Origin: Phycisphaerales bacterium
GTDB lineage: Bacteria > Planctomycetota > Phycisphaerae > UBA1845 > UTPLA1
DNA length: 64,000 nucleotides
NCBI GenBank assembly: GCA_020639075.1
Contig: JACKHI010000001.1
Coordinates: 3,658,001-3,722,000 of the forward strand
Direction of reading: 5' to 3'
Shown here: positions 61,001-64,000 of the stretch, piece after piece
Position numbering within the stretch: position 1 is the stretch's first letter
Layout: each line of letters starts with the position of its first letter
Program-made: the position numbers and the translations under genes
Notes under the pieces: generated by a model
Database searches by the model: none
What the model saw: the letters and a program-made list of their open reading frames with translations, nothing else
What the model was told of the DNA's origin: nothing

Positions 61001-62673
61001 TCGCTGATTCGATCGCTGATCTGTTTGGCGAGTTCGGGTTGACCGAGCCGGGAGTACGCGTCGATCAGCAGTTGGTTGGTGATTCGGTTTTCGGCGAGAG
61101 CCACGCGCAGGCCCTCGGGTCCGTCGGGTTTCAGGTATTTGAGCGCTTCGGCGGGACGATTCTGCTGAAGGAGCACCTGCCCCATTCGGAGATAGACGCC
61201 CGGATCGGGATTGCGCGGCGCTGCGGCGATCGCCTGCTCGAGCATTTCCTGAACGCGCCCCAGCTGGTTCTGACGGGAATACAGGTCCGCCATCAATCGC
61301 AGCAGCGGGACGTTGGCCTGCTGATTGCCCGCCTTCATCGCGGCCTCGCCCTGGCGCGTGGCCTGGATCACTTCACCGCGTGCGTTGAGCAGTTCGGCGT
61401 CGAGGTACAAGGCGATCTGGGAGTTTGCCGGGACCTCTTCCTTCATCTGATCGAGCCATTCCTCGGCCTTGGCGAGCCATTTGTTCTTGTCGTCGTCCTT
61501 CGTGGCGGTTGCGGCGTCACGAATGTCCGCGAGGAACAGACTTTTGACGAGTTCGACGCGGGCGTTCCGGTTCGCGAGTTCCCGGAAATGGTCCGATTGT
61601 TTGATTTGCTTGAGGCCTTCCTCGTAGAGATCGCGTTGTTTTTCGCGAAATAGATCTTTCGTCTCGGGGTCTTCCGATAGTGCCATTTGCATTTCGTAGA
61701 TGTTGCCGAGGTTGAGGTAGGCCGCCCCGCTCGCGGGGTCGAGTTCGAGGGCCCTCTTGAGATAGGTTTCCGACTTATCCAAGTCCCGCTCGATGTCTTT
61801 CGAGACGCGACCTGTATAGAGCATCGCCAGGGCGATCAGCGGCGCCGAGTCGACCATGTCCGCCTCAGTGATCTTCTCCAGCGCTGCGCGGGCTTCATCC
61901 ACCTTGTCGTCGAGGAGCAGCAGTTGGGCGCGGATCATTTCGATCTCTTCGATTTCCTTTTGCTTATTGTCTTCACGGGCGCGTTTGAGGGCCGCTTCGA
62001 CCATCGCGTAGGCCGTCTCCATGTCCGTTCGGGCGTCGTCGGCGTTGCGTTTGAGCTCCTTCTCTTTGGCGTTGCGCCAAAGTTCGCGCGTCAATCCCCG
62101 AATCGTGTCGACGTCGGTCGGGTCGAGTTCGGACGCTCGATGCAACGCCTCGATTCCCTTGTCGCGATACGTCGGATTCGTGTCGCTGAGGGTCAGCAGT
62201 GCGAGTCCCTTGGCGGAATTCGTGATCGCCAGTTCCTGAAGCTCGGGGTAGTTGGATGCCGTGTTGGCCGCATCGAGGACGCGCTGCCAGGCGATGTTGC
62301 CGCCGAAGAGCTTCGCGATCTCCATCTCGAGTCTTAGCGTCTGGACGTGCGCAGGCGCGTATCCGGGCTGGTTGTTCAGGGCGTCGGAGAGAAACTGGCG
62401 AGCGTTGCCGATTTCGCCCGCTTCGATCGCGCAGCGGGCGGCGGATACGAGGTATTCGGGGTTCTTCGTGTCATCCTTCAGGTAGGCCCGATGATAGGCC
62501 CGCATCGCTTTCACGTTTTCGCCGTTCTTCTCGAGTACTTTGGCTTCTTCGACGAACAGTTGCGGATCGGAGCCGGGCAGGTTCTGCACGAGTACGAATC
62601 CGGCGGCCGCCAGAAGCACCATGAGCGTCACGACGAGCGATCCGACGAGTGATTTATTGAGTTTCTTGGCCAT
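58042..62673 (-). CDS. Giant TPR protein, membrane-anchored
   Basis: 1543 residues. A short basic start and one membrane helix (SLVGSLVVTLMVLLAAAGFVLV) are followed by dozens of TPR-like 34-residue repeats almost to the end, such as AYLNLGNIYEMQMALSEDPE and AVALWQRGQLYVLQNKYQLA. The arrangement matches the TPR lipoprotein or scaffold proteins that accompany exosortase/PEP-CTERM and exopolysaccharide loci (PrsT-like). It is probably a periplasmic scaffold for assembly of the export machinery. It sits between the EpsI-like and kinase genes on the same strand. Confidence 0.88.
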   Translation of the reverse strand: MAKKLNKSLVGSLVVTLMVLLAAAGFVLVQNLPGSDPQLFVEEAKVLEKNGENVKAMRAYHRAYLKDDTKNPEYLVSAARCAIEAGEIGNARQFLSDALNNQPGYAPAHVQTLRLEMEIAKLFGGNIAWQRVLDAANTASNYPELQELAITNSAKGLALLTLSDTNPTYRDKGIEALHRASELDPTDVDTIRGLTRELWRNAKEKELKRNADDARTDMETAYAMVEAALKRAREDNKQKEIEEIEMIRAQLLLLDDKVDEARAALEKITEADMVDSAPLIALAMLYTGRVSKDIERDLDKSETYLKRALELDPASGAAYLNLGNIYEMQMALSEDPETKDLFREKQRDLYEEGLKQIKQSDHFRELANRNARVELVKSLFLADIRDAATATKDDDKNKWLAKAEEWLDQMKEEVPANSQIALYLDAELLNARGEVIQATRQGEAAMKAGNQQANVPLLRLMADLYSRQNQLGRVQEMLEQAIAAAPRNPDPGVYLRMGQVLLQQNRPAEALKYLKPDGPEGLRVALAENRITNQLLIDAYSRLGQPELAKQISDRISEGNTLEDKLRRVYMITLEKDYARAETQARALLDENPDNTNVLQVLIHVLQSAGKMDEARSVVGDLVARYPDNRDFRRFEIALAPPSKERDDKLLNLIASIEDEQTRNFEYAAYYRNHEDPAKEREYLDLAEKADPANPGIIELQFSLALRQSDWDRAQQYVDKFAEHDFDGAGGKIAQGRLALARGQSLRQAQDPGADRTLRESVELLRQGLDIYPSNSIAWTYLAQAYVILGDIEQAKNELQRALEINPTNGHAARMRAQIAHDENDAPATRRYLAVAERAMPNDDWVLRMRQVIREQDNPVEGIPGRVKARQDNPDDVSNIVMLARLYKDPKVAEYEKAEEAYRDALTKSPDDLGLLREVANFLASEDVNLPQEGEALLTEKLRNTDDKATKAILAVSLAEFYAGLDRYNTADRYYRMAMSFDDSANILSLAADFYRKAKRYDDSIAALDKMLAKPELDRTHAQNAQSRKIAALLAMNELDRAKAEIDSYVAAYPEDDQGMIYIGAWHRVAGDIKKAEEAFNEHLAKDPDNAVALWQRGQLYVLQNKYQLAIQDLQRAKAVKPTAFNFQHRILLADALIEVGRFDDAINELNDILKDDPTQDRVAQALIDAYMRVRPAKYQEAEDLIYRYMRTNPRDYQWPMLLGQLGDISRDIRKRATGYLKAAELSQNQPDAVRELFAALRAGNDAQGIIDYASQKITPTALSRVPTGLSDLAWAYHQKGDSARCIESFKGALSSAGDNFITYNQIIQDMLTTLGPEGAMDEMKRAAESDPSNLLKRRAMVHLLWMNKRIPEAIEVCDGIQKEAVRDGDLLFAHLSKGMLLTATNEPLKAKEEYIEALKIDPNHPMVLNNLSYLLAETLEMPKEALSYAKQASRLQPNNADILDTYGWIQALNGMLGEAAGTLLRALDIDGKHPDVLLHLARVHAMRGECDDAKRRLEYLRDDINKRINEGISPGDKQAAQAYLPKIEETEKLVDRDCGKTP

Positions 62674-62734
62674 GCGTAATTCCCGCTTTCATTCCCCTGC
62701 GATGTCGTCCCGGGACGGGACGTGGTTCGTTCGT

Positions 62735-63487
62735 CTATTTCGTAATCGAATCTGCCGGCGCCGACGTGCTTGAATTCTCGTCGCCACGTTCACTGCCGCG
62801 CGGCGGCCAGTAGTTTTCAAAGAGGACGCCGATCGTGGCGTCCATCAGTTCCTTCGCACGTCGATCCAGTTCGGGGTCCACGGCGTTCAGCCTGCCCGAA
62901 AACATGATCTCCAGTTTTGAATAATAGAGCCGCGCGTCGCGCGGGTCCGCCATCTTGAGGCGGGCGGTCTGTCTGCCGTTGTGAAACGTCCCGTTCACGT
63001 TGATCGTGTAATAGACCACATTCTTCAGTTGTTCCTCCTTTTTAGGAAGGAACGCAAGTCGGCGGACGTCGATGTCCTCGTCGAGCGAGTCCATATGAAA
63101 CGTCAGCGAATCATCCCCTGCAGGAATCAGGCCTGCCTGCGGATTACATTCTTCCGGTACGTGCGGCACCTGGTCCTGAACATTCGTATAGTACGTGACA
63201 AAGAGGTTGACGAGGTTTCCGTCTTTCTCCTTGACGCGCCGATCGCGGAGCGTCCACTCGATATATTCTTCCGTTCCCAGTTCCGACAACAAGTCGGTGG
63301 AGAGTCGCTGCGACGCAACGAGCTCGTAGTCGCCAAGGGATGCCGGCGACATGTCGATCAGCGGTTTGCGGATCGGCAACGGTCCCTTGATGATTGTGAA
63401 GGACCAAAGTTCCGTCGCAATCGCACTGCCGCCGAGGACGATGACGGCGAGCGAAAAGTAAACGGCCTGACGCGTGTTGTGTGTCAT
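62735..63487 (-). CDS. EpsI-like exosortase-associated protein (DUF3485)
   Basis: 250 residues from ATG 63487, with GGGGGA upstream. One N-terminal helix (QAVYFSLAVIVLGGSAIA) is followed by the EpsI-type body: LVNLFVTYYTNVQDQVPHVP, then EECNPQAGLIPAGDD, in which the His-x-Pro-Glu-x-Cys pattern is diagnostic. It would work beside exosortase at the membrane; in many loci the two are fused or adjacent. It lies 19 bases after the exosortase stop and is co-transcribed. The exact role is not known. Confidence 0.85.
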   Translation of the reverse strand: MTHNTRQAVYFSLAVIVLGGSAIATELWSFTIIKGPLPIRKPLIDMSPASLGDYELVASQRLSTDLLSELGTEEYIEWTLRDRRVKEKDGNLVNLFVTYYTNVQDQVPHVPEECNPQAGLIPAGDDSLTFHMDSLDEDIDVRRLAFLPKKEEQLKNVVYYTINVNGTFHNGRQTARLKMADPRDARLYYSKLEIMFSGRLNAVDPELDRRAKELMDATIGVLFENYWPPRGSERGDENSSTSAPADSITK

Positions 63488-63506
63488 TAATGCGGAAATC
63501 CCCCAC

Positions 63507-64000
63507 TCATGATTCTGCGGCGGCGTCCTGCTCTTCCACGACCAGATGATCGAGGACCCAGAGCAGGCCCATGTACAGTACGAACCCAAACGCGAACATG
63601 ATCAGTCCAAGTAGTGTATGGGGCGTTCCTTTTGCCAGATCTTCATGACCATACATCTGGAGGCAGCCCGTGATGATCACCCTCAATATGTTGCACATCA
63701 GGGCGACGGGAACCACAAATACTGCCATTGCGACGCGTTGCCACGTGGGTCTGGGCGTGATGTAGGCCAGCGCGAGGCCCAGGGCGACGAACGCCATCAG
63801 GGAGCGCATGCCGCTGCAGGCGCCAGCGACCGTGAACGCCCCGGATTCGCCGCCTTCCATCCAATAGCCGATCTTGATTCCCTCGCGCTCGATTTCCAGC
63901 ACTCCGGGGAAGAGATTAAGAAACCAAGTGGAAATGGCCGCAGCCATCTGTTGAAGCGGATGGGTGAACTGCCGGTAGAGGCGATCGGGGGGCGGCACAG
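63507..64000 (-). CDS. Exosortase (N-terminal part outside window)
   Basis: The last 164 residues are visible and the frame is open to the right edge. The proposed active-site residues are present: Cys in GACSGMRSLMAF, Arg in CNILRVIITG and His in GTPHTLLGLI. Several membrane helices surround them, and the C-terminal AAAES is short. Exosortases cleave C-terminal sorting tails (such as PEP-CTERM) of secreted proteins. The subtype cannot be decided without the N-terminus. It is upstream of EpsI-like and the polysaccharide genes, probably the same operon. Confidence 0.85.
   Translation of the reverse strand, partial: VPPPDRLYRQFTHPLQQMAAAISTWFLNLFPGVLEIEREGIKIGYWMEGGESGAFTVAGACSGMRSLMAFVALGLALAYITPRPTWQRVAMAVFVVPVALMCNILRVIITGCLQMYGHEDLAKGTPHTLLGLIMFAFGFVLYMGLLWVLDHLVVEEQDAAAES

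Noticed and set aside
59611..61653. Long open frame antisense to the giant TPR gene
   Set aside because: It mirrors repeat codons of the TPR gene and has no recognisable domain or ribosome-binding site.

Overview
The window looks like about 64 kb of chromosome from a GC-rich planctomycete-type bacterium (Planctomycetota, possibly a Phycisphaerae-like lineage). This is an inference. It rests on paired DUF1800/DUF1501 secreted proteins, dockerin-tailed surface proteins and a dockerin tail ending in DYTVWRDNLG, an exosortase locus, a TPR protein carrying RNA-polymerase alpha-CTD repeats, and many intergenic palindromic repeats. No rRNA, tRNA or CRISPR array was found.

Layout. 1-6.5 kb: a truncated alpha/beta hydrolase, a three-gene operon of acyl carrier protein, amino-acid-type adenylation enzyme and YjdF-like membrane protein, then the DUF1800/DUF1501 pair. 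6.5-8.1 kb (minus strand): speH, nbaC and a small lipoprotein. 8.3-16.1 kb (minus strand): the replication-initiation cluster dnaA, dnaN, dciA-like and gyrB plus a GT-C membrane protein, with a candidate oriC between dnaA and dnaN. 16.5-24.8 kb (plus strand): the TPR/alpha-CTD protein, a SpoIID-like protein, preT-preA, a CXXCH lipoprotein, a PDZ+YscW-like protein and MgtC. 24.8-33 kb: small hypothetical genes and a surface-protein island in which a roughly 1.97-kb unit is tandemly duplicated and a third partial copy is decaying. 33-35 kb: a PaeR7I/XhoI-type restriction-modification pair in visibly lower-GC DNA. 35-39.3 kb: aminotransferase, beta-ureidopropionase and malonate-semialdehyde dehydrogenase. 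39.4-48.7 kb: a tRNA-binding protein, a CHASE2 adenylate cyclase, an intact IS1380-family element between repeat clusters, a VOC protein, RNase HI, a zinc-ribbon coiled-coil protein and a GntR/LacI-like regulator. 48.9-53 kb: dipeptide epimerase and a lipid-type operon (KASIII-like, ICMT-like, SDR). 53.4-64 kb (minus strand): exosortase, EpsI-like, giant TPR protein, Wzz/tyrosine kinase, KpsF/KdsD-type isomerase and an HEXXH protein.

How the genes work together. PreTA with the beta-ureidopropionase, omega-aminotransferase and MmsA would make a reductive uracil/thymine degradation route, but dihydropyrimidinase is not in the window. The right-hand locus couples polysaccharide export control to exosortase processing, and the island at 26-33 kb holds likely secreted and surface-anchored clients. 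Most start codons below were set by Shine-Dalgarno spacing and differ from the longest open frame.
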